DNA from: an uncultured Acidovorax sp.
GTDB taxonomy: Bacteria; Pseudomonadota; Gammaproteobacteria; Burkholderiales; Burkholderiaceae_C
Direction of reading: 5' to 3'
Length of the DNA: 64,000 bases
NCBI GenBank assembly: GCA_913774955.1
Contig: CAJYKV010000008.1
Span: 124,001-188,000 of the forward strand
Of this stretch, positions 39,872 through 48,928 are shown in pieces. Within the stretch, counting starts at the first letter, position 1; each line of letters begins with the position of its first letter. The translations under genes were made by a program, and so were the position numbers. Below the pieces are notes generated by a model. It ran no database searches. It was given only the letters and a program-made list of their open reading frames with translations, and was not told where the DNA came from.

Positions 39872-41805
39872 CCGCCGACGCCCACGATCCCGCCACGGAC
39901 CACGCGCGATCCCCCGCCGCCTCGGCCGCGGACTCCCGGGCCGCCGCCGCACCCACCTATGCCGACGGCAACCTGGGACTTTCACGAGAACCGCATCCGC
40001 GCCCACCCGGCTTCGCAGCCCCGGGCGAGGCATCGCTCGCGCTCGGCATGATCGGCAACTGCGCGGTCAGCGCGCTGGTGGATGCGAACGCGCACATCGT
40101 CTGGTGCTGCCTGCCGCGGTTCGACGGCGATCCGGTCTTCAACGCCCTCATCCAGCCCGGCGACGATGGCAGCCGCTTCGCGATCGAGCTGGAGGACCAG
40201 GTCGAGAGCCGGCAATGGTACGAACCGAACACCGCCGTGCTGCGCACGCGCCTCACGGACCGCTCCGGCAACAGCATCGAGGTGACCGACTTCGCGCCGC
40301 GCTTCCATGCGCGCTCGCGCTTCTTCCGCCCGATGCTGCTGGTACGCCGCGTGCGGCCGGTGCAGGGCTCGCCGCGCATCCGCGTGACGGCCAACGTGCG
40401 GTTCGGCTGGGGCAGCGAGAAGCCCGCCATCACGCGCGGCAGCAACCACCTGCGCTTCGTGGGCGCCGACCTCACGCTGCGTCTCAACACCGACGCGCCG
40501 CTCTCGCACGTGCTCTCGGGCCAGCCCTTCGTGCTCTCGCGCGAGTACAACTTCCTGCTCGGCGCGGACGAATCCCTGCCCTTCGGCATCGCCGACGCCG
40601 CCCGCTCCTACGAGCAGGACACGGTGGCCTACTGGCGCCAGTGGACGCAGCGCCTGGCGGTGCCGCTCGAATGGCAGGACGCCGTGATCCGCGCGGCGAT
40701 CACGCTCAAGCTATCGCTCTACGAGGACACGGGCGCGATCGTCGCGGCCATGACCACCAGCATCCCCGAATCCGCGCACAGCGGCCGCAACTGGGACTAC
40801 CGCTACTGCTGGCTGCGCGATGCCTTCTTCGTCGTGCGCGCGCTCAACAGCCTCTCCGAGACGGCCACGATGGAGGACTACCTGCGCTGGCTGAGCAACG
40901 TGGTGGTGGAGGCGAGCGACGGCCACATCCAGCCGCTCTACGGCATCGGCCTGGAGCGCGAACTGCCCGAGCACTTCGTGCCGCAGCTCGCCGGCTACCG
41001 CGGCATGGGCCCGGTGCGCGCGGGCAACCAGGCGGCGGAGCACTTCCAGCACGACGTGTACGGCAACATCGTGCTCGGCGCGGCCCAGGCCTTCCACGAC
41101 CGGCGCCTGCTGCACGCGGCCGGCCCGGCCGAATTCGCGCGCATGGAGCAGATCGGCGAGCTGGCCGTGAAGGTGTACGGCACGCCCGACGCCGGCATGT
41201 GGGAGCTGCGCACGCGCGCCCGGGTACACACTTCTTCCGCGCTCATGAGCTGGGCGGCCTGCGACCGGCTGGCCAAGATCGCGGACAGCCTGCAGCTGCC
41301 CGACCGCGCCGAATACTGGCACGGCCATGCGCGGCGCATGAAGGACGAGATCCTCGAGAAATCCTGGAGCGAGAAGCGCCAGGCGTTCGCCGAAAGCTTC
41401 GGCGGCAACGAACTGGACGCGAGCGTGCTGCTCATGGCCGAAGTCGGCCTGATCGATCCGCGCGACCCGCGCTTCGTGAGCACGGTGGACGCGATGGAGC
41501 AGACGCTCTGCGACGGCCCCTACATGCGCCGCTACGAGGCCGCGGACGATTTCGGCAAGCCCGACACCGCCTTCAACATCTGCACCTTCTGGCGCATCGA
41601 CGCGCTGGCGCGCATCGGCCGCCGCGCCCAGGCGCGCGAGATCTTCGAAGCCATGCTCGCGGCGCGCAACCCGCTCGGGCTGCTGTCGGAAGACACGCAC
41701 GCCGAGACCGGAGAGATGTGGGGCAACTTCCCGCAGACGTATTCCATGGTCGGCATCATCAACGCCGCGATGCGCCTCTCGGCGCCCTGGGACAGCGTGA
41801 TCTGA
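39868..41805 (+). CDS. glycoside hydrolase family 15 protein (glucoamylase or trehalase-like)
   Basis: This 645-residue protein has an unconserved N-terminal 55 residues and a beta-sandwich domain (about 58-270, LGMIGNCAVSALVDANAHIVW). An (alpha/alpha)6 barrel follows, with the acid motif in GRNWDYRYCWLRDAFF and the base Glu in ETGEMWGNFPQTYSM. No signal peptide is seen, so it acts in the cytoplasm. Members of GH15 include glucoamylases and the mycobacterial-type trehalases. Its place between otsB and otsA, with an ATGA overlap to otsB, makes trehalose or a related glucoside a likely substrate. Confidence 0.88.
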   Translation: MTADAHDPATDHARSPAASAADSRAAAAPTYADGNLGLSREPHPRPPGFAAPGEASLALGMIGNCAVSALVDANAHIVWCCLPRFDGDPVFNALIQPGDDGSRFAIELEDQVESRQWYEPNTAVLRTRLTDRSGNSIEVTDFAPRFHARSRFFRPMLLVRRVRPVQGSPRIRVTANVRFGWGSEKPAITRGSNHLRFVGADLTLRLNTDAPLSHVLSGQPFVLSREYNFLLGADESLPFGIADAARSYEQDTVAYWRQWTQRLAVPLEWQDAVIRAAITLKLSLYEDTGAIVAAMTTSIPESAHSGRNWDYRYCWLRDAFFVVRALNSLSETATMEDYLRWLSNVVVEASDGHIQPLYGIGLERELPEHFVPQLAGYRGMGPVRAGNQAAEHFQHDVYGNIVLGAAQAFHDRRLLHAAGPAEFARMEQIGELAVKVYGTPDAGMWELRTRARVHTSSALMSWAACDRLAKIADSLQLPDRAEYWHGHARRMKDEILEKSWSEKRQAFAESFGGNELDASVLLMAEVGLIDPRDPRFVSTVDAMEQTLCDGPYMRRYEAADDFGKPDTAFNICTFWRIDALARIGRRAQAREIFEAMLAARNPLGLLSEDTHAETGEMWGNFPQTYSMVGIINAAMRLSAPWDSVI

Positions 41806-41842
41806 CAGACGCCCTCCCGGGATTGAACAACAAGGAACCACC

Positions 41843-43222
41843 ATGAGCCGACTCGTCGTCATCTCCAACCGCATCGCCGATCCCCGCAAACCCGCCGCGG
41901 GGGGCCTGGCCGTGGCCCTGGGCGAGACGCTGAGCCGCACGGGCGGGATGTGGTTCGGCTGGAGCGGCACGATCGCCGAGGAAGGCGTTCCCGGCGAAGG
42001 CAAGCTGCAGACGCGGCAGGCCGGCAGCGTCACGCTCGCCACCGTGGATCTGTGCCAGGAAGACCACGACAGCTACTACGCGGGCTACAGCAACAGCGTG
42101 CTGTGGCCGGTGTTCCACTACCGGCTGGACCTGGCCGACTTCAACGCGGGCTACATCTCGGGCTACCGGCGCGTGAACCAGATGTTCGCGCGCAAGCTGC
42201 TGCCGCTGCTGAAGGACGACGACATCCTCTGGGTGCACGACTACCACCTGATCCCGCTCGCGGCCGAGCTGCGCGCGCTGGGCTGCAAGCAGCGCATCGG
42301 CTTCTTCCTGCACATTCCCGTGCCGCCGCCGCTGATCATGGCCGCGATCCCGCAGCACGAATGGCTCATGCGCTCGCTGTTCGCCTACGACCTAGTGGGC
42401 CTGCAGAGCGAGGCCGACGTGTCGCACTTCACCCAGTACCTGCGCACCGAAGGCGGCGCCGAGAGCGTGGGGCCGCAGCGCCTGCGCGCCTTCGGCGGCA
42501 CCGTGCAGGTGGGAGCGTTCCCGATCGGCATCGACGTGGACGAGTTCACGCGGCTCACCGCCGCGCCCGACGCGGTGCAGACGCACGAGGCGATGAAGAA
42601 CGAATACTCGCGCCGGCGCCTGCTCATGGGCATCGACCGGCTGGATTACTCCAAGGGCATCCCGCAGCGCGTGCGCGCCTTCCGCGAACTGCTCGCGCGC
42701 TACCCCGAAAACCAGCACAGCGCCACGCTGATCATGATCGCATCGCCCACGCGCGACAGCGTGAACGCCTATGCCGACCTGCGGCACGAGCTGGAAGGCC
42801 TGTGCGGCGCCATCAACGGCGACCACGGCGACCTGGACTGGATGCCCGTGCGCTACATCCACCGCACCGTGGCCCGCAAGCGCGTGCCGGGCCTGTGCCG
42901 TGCCGCCGCCGTGGGCCTGGTCACGCCACTGCGCGACGGCATGAACCTCGTGGCCAAGGAATACGTGGTGGCGCAGGACCCGGAAGACCCCGGCGTGCTC
43001 GTGCTCTCGCGCTTCGCGGGCGCTGCCGAGCAGCTCAAGGAGGCCCTGCTCGTGAACCCCTACGACACCCAGGGCATGGCCGACTGCATCCAGACCGCCC
43101 TGCGCATGCCGCTCGAAGAGCGCCAGCAGCGCCACCAGGCCCTGCTGGAACGCATCCGCCGGCAGGACATCCACTGGTGGCGGCGCACCTTCCTGGAAGC
43201 GCTGGAGAAGTCGCAGGACTGA
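41843..43222 (+). CDS. otsA: alpha,alpha-trehalose-phosphate synthase (UDP-forming)
   Basis: This 459-residue GT20 glycosyltransferase joins glucose from UDP-glucose to glucose 6-phosphate. The landmarks are [13 protein letters not shown] with GGLAVAL, the block [39 protein letters not shown] and the nucleotide-binding [13 protein letters not shown]. It is 37 bases downstream of the GH15 gene. GGAACC before the ATG at 41843 can serve as ribosome site. With otsB it forms the two-step trehalose pathway, an osmotic and desiccation protectant. Confidence 0.95.
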   Translation: MSRLVVISNRIADPRKPAAGGLAVALGETLSRTGGMWFGWSGTIAEEGVPGEGKLQTRQAGSVTLATVDLCQEDHDSYYAGYSNSVLWPVFHYRLDLADFNAGYISGYRRVNQMFARKLLPLLKDDDILWVHDYHLIPLAAELRALGCKQRIGFFLHIPVPPPLIMAAIPQHEWLMRSLFAYDLVGLQSEADVSHFTQYLRTEGGAESVGPQRLRAFGGTVQVGAFPIGIDVDEFTRLTAAPDAVQTHEAMKNEYSRRRLLMGIDRLDYSKGIPQRVRAFRELLARYPENQHSATLIMIASPTRDSVNAYADLRHELEGLCGAINGDHGDLDWMPVRYIHRTVARKRVPGLCRAAAVGLVTPLRDGMNLVAKEYVVAQDPEDPGVLVLSRFAGAAEQLKEALLVNPYDTQGMADCIQTALRMPLEERQQRHQALLERIRRQDIHWWRRTFLEALEKSQD

Positions 43223-43260
43223 GGCCACACCCGGCCCACGGCCCACGGCACAATGCGCGC

Positions 43261-43518
43261 ATGGCCCAGGGCAAACGCATCTCCGCAGACATCGCCGACG
43301 ACGCGCTGGAGGCGATCCGCGCCCTCGGCGCAGCGGCCAAACAGGCCCGCCTCGCGGCGGGGGACGGCCAGGCCGCCGCCGCGGCCCGCCTCGGCGTGCA
43401 CGTGCAGACGATCGGCCGCATCGAATCGGGCGAGCCCGGCGTCGCCATCGGGCACGTCGTGGGAATGCTGGCGCTCTACGGGGCCACGGTGGCCTGCCCG
43501 GGTTCCGGCGGTTCCTGA
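43261..43518 (+). CDS. small XRE-family helix-turn-helix protein
   Basis: This 85-residue protein is almost entirely an XRE/HipB-like DNA-binding domain: AAAKQARLAAGDGQAAAAARLGV and HVQTIGRIESGEPGVAIGHVV, then a closing MLALYGATVACPG. Such proteins are often antitoxins or autoregulators. There is no toxin gene beside it; upstream is otsA, 38 bases away, and downstream a convergent sugar kinase. It may simply regulate the trehalose genes. The ATG at 43261 is the first in frame. Confidence 0.75.
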   Translation: MAQGKRISADIADDALEAIRALGAAAKQARLAAGDGQAAAAARLGVHVQTIGRIESGEPGVAIGHVVGMLALYGATVACPGSGGS

Positions 43519-43568
43519 CGCTCCGGCATGCCATCTTCCTTCGGGCACCTTCACGGCCGCGCCGCCCG

Positions 43569-43593
43569 CCAGCGGGCACTGCGTGCCCGCTGG
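43569..43593. terminator. perfect 10-bp hairpin between convergent genes
   Basis: CCAGCGGGCA and TGCCCGCTGG are exact complements around a 5-base loop. The hairpin lies between the XRE gene and the convergent ROK kinase and could end transcription from both sides, though neither side has a T tract. Confidence 0.5.
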
Positions 43594-43625
43594 GGGCCGC
43601 TCCTGTCCTGAAGCCCGTGCCCTGG

Positions 43626-44567
43626 TCAACCGGCCATGGCCAGCGCCGCGTAGTCACCGACCTGGTGCCCCAGCCCCGCGGGCACCAGCTGCACGCCGCC
43701 GGTGAGCGCGGGCAGGTGGCCCGACACCTGCGCCTGCAGGCGGGGCAGCAGGAATTCCTGGTGGTGCAGAAACACGCTGCCGCCCACGCTGATGCGCTGC
43801 AGATCCAGGATCGCGACCAGGTTGTAGAGCATGCGTCCGAGCACGCGGCACATCTGTTCGACGGCTTCCAGCGCCTGGGCATCGCCCGCGCGCGCATCGC
43901 CGATCAGGGTGCCGGCGTCGCGGCCCCAGCGCCGGGGAATCGCGTTGCCCGCGACCAGCGATTCCACGTCGGCCACGTTGCCGCAGCCGCAGGTCGCGTC
44001 CTGCGGGCCGTCGCTGGAGAAACTGTGCCCCGCGTGGCCCGCATTGCCGTTCTTGCCGCGCAGCACGGTGCCGTCCACGCACAGGCCCACGCCGACGCCC
44101 GTGCTCCAGGTGACGTAGGCGCAGTGGTCCAGCCCCTGCAGCGCGCCCCAGCGGCGCTCGGCCACGAGGGCGGCGACGGCGTCGTTCTGCACGTTCACGT
44201 TCTGCAGCACCTCGGCCAGCGGCGCCTGCAGGGGAATGCGCGTCCAGTCGTTGGGCAGCAGGCTGCGGTCGGCGCCGGGCAGCCCGCCGCAGATGTTGGG
44301 CGTGGACACCTCGACCTTGCCGTCCTGCAGCAGGAAGGGGCCGCAGCATGCCACGCCGGTCGACTGCAGCTGGTCGCGGGTGATGCCCACCTCGGCGCAG
44401 GCCGCGTCCACCATGCGCAGCGCCTGGCGCGCGAGCGCATCGGGTGCGCCCTCCTTCACGGTCGGTTCGCTGCGGCGCGCCACCAGCGCGGCCCGGTCGG
44501 TCCCCGCGGGCGCCAGCGCCACCGCGATCTTCGTTCCCCCAATGTCGATACAAGCTCTCATCGCCAC
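43626..44567 (-). CDS. ROK-family sugar kinase (fructokinase-like)
   Basis: This 313-residue protein has the ROK fold with the ATP-binding start RACIDIGGTKIAVALAP, the catalytic Asp in NVNVQNDAVAAL and the segment TWSTGVGVGLCVDG. The zinc region contains HAGH and CGCGNVADVES. The usual ROK motif CxCGxxGCxE has Ala-Asp in place of Gly-Cys here, so one zinc ligand is missing or replaced. The substrate is a hexose, perhaps fructose or glucose. ATGs at 44567 and 44561 are both possible starts. Confidence 0.88.
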   Translation of the reverse strand: MAMRACIDIGGTKIAVALAPAGTDRAALVARRSEPTVKEGAPDALARQALRMVDAACAEVGITRDQLQSTGVACCGPFLLQDGKVEVSTPNICGGLPGADRSLLPNDWTRIPLQAPLAEVLQNVNVQNDAVAALVAERRWGALQGLDHCAYVTWSTGVGVGLCVDGTVLRGKNGNAGHAGHSFSSDGPQDATCGCGNVADVESLVAGNAIPRRWGRDAGTLIGDARAGDAQALEAVEQMCRVLGRMLYNLVAILDLQRISVGGSVFLHHQEFLLPRLQAQVSGHLPALTGGVQLVPAGLGHQVGDYAALAMAG

Positions 44568-44863
44568 CTCGGTCGATCGGAAAAAGGCCCCGCGCTGCCG
44601 GGAAACCCGGCCTCGTGTGCGCGGTGCAGGTCAAAGGGGGAGTATGGACGCATCGCGGCGGTCCGGCGTGTAGGTCGGCAGCGCCCGGCCACCCATGGGC
44701 CGTGGACTGCGCACGACCCAGCCCCCCTGCGGGGCGCCGGAAGGACGGCACCCGTGGGGCGGGCATGCAGGGAGTCCGTCCACACCCCGCCCAGGTGTTA
44801 TCTTTGAAGGCCCATGCCTGAGTTCGTCGACCCGACGCCCCCATCTGAATCCACAGGAACGCC
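44568..44863. other. 296-base divergent gap between the ROK kinase and marC
   Basis: I see no gene here. The promoters of both neighbours must lie in it; TTATCT near 44799 could be a -10 for marC but has no convincing -35. CAGGAA just before 44864 is the marC ribosome site. Confidence 0.5.
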
Positions 44864-45565
44864 GTGACACTTGAACTTCTGGGCGCCTTCGGCAAGAGCT
44901 TTCTCTTCGTGGTGGCCGCGCTGCTGCCGATCGTGAACCCGGCCGCCACGGCGCCCATCTTCCTGGGCCTGACCGAGGGGGCATCGCCGGCCACGCGCGC
45001 GCTGCTGGCGCGCCGCATCGCACGCAACATGTTCTGGCTGCTTCTGGGCGCGATGCTGGTCGGCTCCTACGTGCTGGATTTCTTCGGCATCTCGCTGCCC
45101 ATCGTGCGCGTGGGCGGCGGCATGATCGTGGCGGCGACGGCGTGGCGGTTGCTGACGACCACGCAGGCCACGGTGGACAGCCGCACCGAACTGGCCGAGA
45201 GCTTCACGCCCGACATGGCGCGGCGCCAGGCTTTCTACCCGCTCACCTTCCCGGTGAGCTGCGGGCCCGGCTCGATCGCGGCGGCCATCACGGTCGGTGT
45301 GTCGCTGGCCGACGCGCGGCTGTCGCTGTCGCTGGCGCGCATGGGCGGCGGCGTGCTGGCGCTGCTGTCCGTCGCCGTCCTGATGTACTTCGCCTTCCGC
45401 TATGCACAGCAGCTGCTCAAGCCGCTCGGCGAGGCCGGCACGGTGATCTTCCTGCGGCTGTCGGCGTTCATCCTGCTGTGCCTGGGCGTGCAGATCGTGT
45501 GGGACGGCGTGTACGAGCTGGGCGTCGGGATGTTGCGCGACGGAATGCTGCCGATGAGTTCCTGA
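44864..45565 (+). CDS. MarC-family integral membrane protein
   Basis: This 233-residue protein has six hydrophobic helices and the family blocks FVVAALLPIVNPAATAPIFL, RRIARNMFWLLLGAMLVGSYVLDFFGISL (helix region) and FYPLTFPVSCGPGSIAAAI. MarC/YhgN proteins are conserved inner-membrane proteins of unknown function, once wrongly tied to antibiotic resistance. Translation starts at GTG 44864 with CAGGAA six bases upstream. It converges with the binding-protein gene after 7 bases. Confidence 0.9.
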   Translation: MTLELLGAFGKSFLFVVAALLPIVNPAATAPIFLGLTEGASPATRALLARRIARNMFWLLLGAMLVGSYVLDFFGISLPIVRVGGGMIVAATAWRLLTTTQATVDSRTELAESFTPDMARRQAFYPLTFPVSCGPGSIAAAITVGVSLADARLSLSLARMGGGVLALLSVAVLMYFAFRYAQQLLKPLGEAGTVIFLRLSAFILLCLGVQIVWDGVYELGVGMLRDGMLPMSS

Positions 45566-45572
45566 ATGACGG

Positions 45573-46484
45573 TCAGAGCGAATAGCCCAGCATCATCGCC
45601 ACGCCCGGCTCCTTGTTCGGCCGGCTGAAGCTCTCGCGCGTGAGGCGTCCCACGGGGATGGAGAGCTGATCGGTCATGAACCACTTGCGGTAGATGGGGT
45701 CGATCTCACGGCTGGCGTAGAGCCTGCCGAGCGTGCGGTCCACCACGGCCATGAGCGCCGTGTCGTTCTTGCGCGCCATGATCGCGTAGGGCTCCACCGA
45801 GAGCACGAAGTTGCCGAGCACCAGGGCATCCTGGGCCTTGTTGCGCGCGGCCAGGCCGAGCAGCAGCGAATCGTCCTGCGCGAAGGCCTTCACCGTGCCG
45901 GCGCGCAGGGCCTTGAACGCCTCGTCGTTGTTGTCGAACACCTTCACGGTGGCCTTGACCTCGCTCACGGTGAGCTGCGCCATCAGTTTCTCGGAGGTGG
46001 CGCCCTTGCTCACGGCCACGGTCATGCCCGCCAGATCCTGCACCGTGTCCGCCTTCGTGCCCTTGGGCACCAGCACGCGGATGCCCGCGACGAACATGGT
46101 CGGCCCGAAGGCCACGCGCTCCTGCCGCGCCTTGGTGTTGGTGGTGGAGCCGCACTCGAGGTCGATCTCGCCGGATTCCAGCTTGGGGATGCGCTCGGAG
46201 CCGCTCACCGTGCGGTACTTGACGTCGAGGTCCTTGAGCTTGAGCGCGCTCTTGATCTCCTCGACGACCGCGAGGCACAGGTCCACCGAATAACCCGCGG
46301 GCTTGCCGCCGTTCTGGGCATCCACGAAGGAGAACGGCCAGGCCGACTCGCGCACGCCGAGGGTGATGGCGCGCGTCTGGTGGATGCGGGCCATCGTGTC
46401 GGCGGGCGCCTGCGCGGATGCGGGGGCGGAAAGGGCGAAGGAGGCCGCGGCGAGCGCCAGCAGTCGGAGGAGGCGGCAGGTCAT
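45573..46484 (-). CDS. amino-acid ABC transporter periplasmic binding protein, orphan
   Basis: This 303-residue protein has a signal peptide (RLLRLLALAAASFALSAPASAQ) and a type II solute-binding fold (SBP_bac_3): ITLGVRESAWPFSFVD, GYSVDLCLAVVEEI, then LESGEIDLECGSTTNTKARQ and FGPTMFVAG. It resembles GltI-type glutamate/aspartate binding proteins. No permease or ATPase gene is adjacent, so it must work with a system encoded elsewhere. The ATG at 46484 begins the signal peptide; the frame extends upstream without meaning. Confidence 0.9.
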   Translation of the reverse strand: MTCRLLRLLALAAASFALSAPASAQAPADTMARIHQTRAITLGVRESAWPFSFVDAQNGGKPAGYSVDLCLAVVEEIKSALKLKDLDVKYRTVSGSERIPKLESGEIDLECGSTTNTKARQERVAFGPTMFVAGIRVLVPKGTKADTVQDLAGMTVAVSKGATSEKLMAQLTVSEVKATVKVFDNNDEAFKALRAGTVKAFAQDDSLLLGLAARNKAQDALVLGNFVLSVEPYAIMARKNDTALMAVVDRTLGRLYASREIDPIYRKWFMTDQLSIPVGRLTRESFSRPNKEPGVAMMLGYSL

Positions 46485-46603
46485 GGGAGCAACCGGGTGG
46501 GTGAGGGACAAGAAAGGGAGCGGGGGACAGGGAAGGCCGTCGGGATCGCGAGGCAAGTACTGTGCCGGGGAAAGACGCCGTGCATGTGACGCCCCTTCCA
46601 CAC

Positions 46604-46798
46604 TCACAGCCACTTGGCGATCAGGCTGGCGGCGGCGCTCAGCAGCAGGGTGCTGGCCAGGGGAATGTTCCATTCGCGTCCCAGGAAGTGGAACTGGAAA
46701 TCCCCGGGCAGGCGTCCCACCCCGAGCCTGCGCAGGAACGGTGCCAGGCCCTGGATCAGCACCAGGGCGAGGAAGACGACGATCAGCCAGCGCAGCAT
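46604..46798 (-). CDS. DUF2905-family small membrane protein
   Basis: This 64-residue protein has two hydrophobic helices (WLIVVFLALVLIQGLAPFL and IPLASTLLLSAAASLIAKWL) flanking LGVGRLPGDFQFHFLGREW. That pattern, with the central RLPGD, is typical of DUF2905. The function is unknown. It stands alone between the orphan binding-protein gene and the ABC permease gene. Confidence 0.85.
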   Translation of the reverse strand: MLRWLIVVFLALVLIQGLAPFLRRLGVGRLPGDFQFHFLGREWNIPLASTLLLSAAASLIAKWL

Positions 46799-46912
46799 GC
46801 GGCGAGTGTAGGGGCTGCGCCCCCGCGCCCGGCTACCGTATGTCGGGCCGCCACCCGCCTGTCATCCGCGGTTTCCGCCTGAAGGAATCGCGATCCGGTC
46901 AGCGCCCCGGAT

Positions 46913-47836
46913 TCAGCGCTGCACGCCCCAGCGCCGCACCGTCAGCCGCTCCAGTGTCTGGAATCCCAGGCCCTCCACCAGCAGGCCGATCAGGACCACG
47001 AGCACGAGGCCCGCGAACACCTTGTCGGTGTAGAGCTCGTTGCGGTTCTGGAAGATGTACCAGCCCAGGCCGCCCTGGCCCGACGAGGCGCCGAACACCA
47101 GTTCGGCCGCGATCAGCGTGCGCCAGGCGAAGGCCCAGCCGATCTTCAGGCCGGAGAGGATGGAGGGCAGCGCCGCCGGCACGAGGATCTGCAGCACATA
47201 GCGGATGCCGGTGAGGCCGTAGTTGCGCCCGGCCATGCGCAGCGTCTCGGGCACGGCCTGGAAGCCCGCATAGGTGTTGAGCGCCAGCGGCCACAGCACC
47301 GAGTGGATCAGCACGAACACGAGGCTGCCCTGCCCCAGCCCGAACCACAGCAGCGCCAGCGGCAGCAGCGCGATCGCCGGCAGCGGGTTGAACATGGAGG
47401 TGAGCGTGCCCAGCAGATCGCGCCCGAACTGCGTGGACACGGCCAGCGTGGTCAGCACGAAGGCGCCCGCGATGCCGGCCAGGTAGCCCTTGAGCAGCAC
47501 CGACAGCGAGAGGGCCGTCTTCGCCACCAGTTCGCCCGACGCCAGGCCCTCGCCCAGCGCCCGTGCGGTCTGCAGGAAGGTGGGCAGCAGCAGGTCGTTG
47601 TCCTGCCAGCGCGCGGCCAGCTCCCACAGCACGGCGAGCACCGCCAGGATGGCGAGGCGGCGCACGGTTCCCTGCTGCCACGCGCGGGCGGCCCAGGGCA
47701 GCGGCTGCTCCGGGGCGATCCCGTCCAGCGGCGGCAGTACATGTTCGACGTCCGGCCGGAAGGGCGGCTCGCGGCGGCCCACTGCAGCGGCCACGGCATG
47801 GGCCGCTGCGGGGTGGAGAGGGGTCGGCGGGGTCAT
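46913..47836 (-). CDS. ABC transporter permease, taurine/alkanesulfonate type
   Basis: This 307-residue inner-membrane protein has an unconserved Pro/Ala-rich first 55 residues, then about six helices of the SsuC/TauC/NrtB family. The EAA loop is in GRNYGLTGIRYVLQILVPAALPSILSGLKIG (region), and ELVFGASSGQGGLGWYI follows. The start at 47836 overlaps the ATPase stop by four bases. With the ATPase and binding protein it should import a sulfonate; the adjacent TauD-type enzyme supports this. Confidence 0.9.
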   Translation of the reverse strand: MTPPTPLHPAAAHAVAAAVGRREPPFRPDVEHVLPPLDGIAPEQPLPWAARAWQQGTVRRLAILAVLAVLWELAARWQDNDLLLPTFLQTARALGEGLASGELVAKTALSLSVLLKGYLAGIAGAFVLTTLAVSTQFGRDLLGTLTSMFNPLPAIALLPLALLWFGLGQGSLVFVLIHSVLWPLALNTYAGFQAVPETLRMAGRNYGLTGIRYVLQILVPAALPSILSGLKIGWAFAWRTLIAAELVFGASSGQGGLGWYIFQNRNELYTDKVFAGLVLVVLIGLLVEGLGFQTLERLTVRRWGVQR

Positions 47837-48900
47837 ACGGCGATCCGGAAAGGCAGCAGGGTGCCGGCGGTCCGTCGTCGCGCAGGCGCAGCAGAGTGGG
47901 CGCCCGCGGGGCCGGTCGCGGCCGCGTCGCCCCCCTCCGGCGTGGGCTCGTCGAACAGCAGGCGGTGGATGCGCTGCGCGGTGGCCTGGAATTCCGTGCC
48001 GCCCAGGCTGTTCAGACCGAACTGGTGGCTGTTGATCTCGGCACGCAGCCGGCCCGGGTGGGGCGAGAGGATGGCGACGCGGCTGCCCACCACCAGGGCC
48101 TCTTCGATGGAGTGGGTGACGAAAATCAGCGTGAAGCGGAACTCCTCCCACAGCGCCAGCAGCTCTTCCTGCATGCGGCGGCGCGTGAGCGCGTCCAGCG
48201 CGGCGAAGGGCTCGTCCATCAGCAGCACGCGCGGCTGCATGGCGAGGGCCCGGGCGATGGCCACGCGCTGCTTCATGCCGCCCGATAGCTGGTGCGGATG
48301 CACGTCGGCGAACTTCGAGAGGCCCACCTTGTCCAGGTAGAGCGCCGCGCGCTCGGCGGCCTCGGCGCGGCCCGTGCGGCGCGCGGCGAGCAGCGGGAAC
48401 ATCACGTTCTCGCGCACCGTCTTCCAGGGCGGCAGCTGGTCGAACTCCTGGAAGACGACCACGCGGTCCGGGCCGGGCTTCGTCACCGCCTGGCCGTCCA
48501 GCAGGATGCGCCCTTCGCTGGGCGGGATGAAGCCGGCGATGGACTTGAGCAGCGTGGACTTGCCGCAGCCCGAGGCCCCGAGCAGCACCAGCCGCTCGCC
48601 CTCGTGCACGTCGAGGCCCACGCGGTGCGTGGCGCGCACGGCGCGCTGCGGTGTGCGGTAGTCGATGCTCACGCCCTCCACGCGCAGCAATGGCGGCGCG
48701 CAGGCGGGGAGCGTGCGCACGGCGCCGGGCACGGAAGCGGGCACCGACGCGAGCGCACGTGCGGTGGCAGACGGCGGTGCGGTGGTGCGTGCGGCTGGCG
48801 CATCCTCCAAGGTGCCGGGCTCCGCCCATAGGCCACCACCGCCCATCTCGTCCTGCACCCGCGCCAGCAGCGCGGAAGAAAAGCTTCCCATGCGTTTCAT
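47833..48900 (-). CDS. ABC transporter ATP-binding protein, taurine/alkanesulfonate type
   Basis: This 355-residue ATPase has the Walker A GASGCGKST, the Q-loop VVFQEFDQLPPWKTV, the signature LSGGMKQRVAIARALAM, the Walker B VLLMDEPFAALD and the switch His in VTHSIEEAL. The ABC domain starts only at about residue 70 (LRVEGVSIDY). The Ala/Pro-rich leader before it is unusual, but AGGGA before the ATG at 48900 suggests it is translated. The C-terminal 30 residues are also low-complexity. Confidence 0.9.
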   Translation of the reverse strand: MKRMGSFSSALLARVQDEMGGGGLWAEPGTLEDAPAARTTAPPSATARALASVPASVPGAVRTLPACAPPLLRVEGVSIDYRTPQRAVRATHRVGLDVHEGERLVLLGASGCGKSTLLKSIAGFIPPSEGRILLDGQAVTKPGPDRVVVFQEFDQLPPWKTVRENVMFPLLAARRTGRAEAAERAALYLDKVGLSKFADVHPHQLSGGMKQRVAIARALAMQPRVLLMDEPFAALDALTRRRMQEELLALWEEFRFTLIFVTHSIEEALVVGSRVAILSPHPGRLRAEINSHQFGLNSLGGTEFQATAQRIHRLLFDEPTPEGGDAAATGPAGAHSAAPARRRTAGTLLPFRIAV

Positions 48901-48928
48901 GCTGCGGTCCCTGGCACTGCCCCGCCGG

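Noticed and set aside
43223-43625. Toxin-antitoxin module around the XRE protein
   Set aside because: Neither strand holds a plausible toxin gene next to it; the neighbours are otsA and a full-length sugar kinase.
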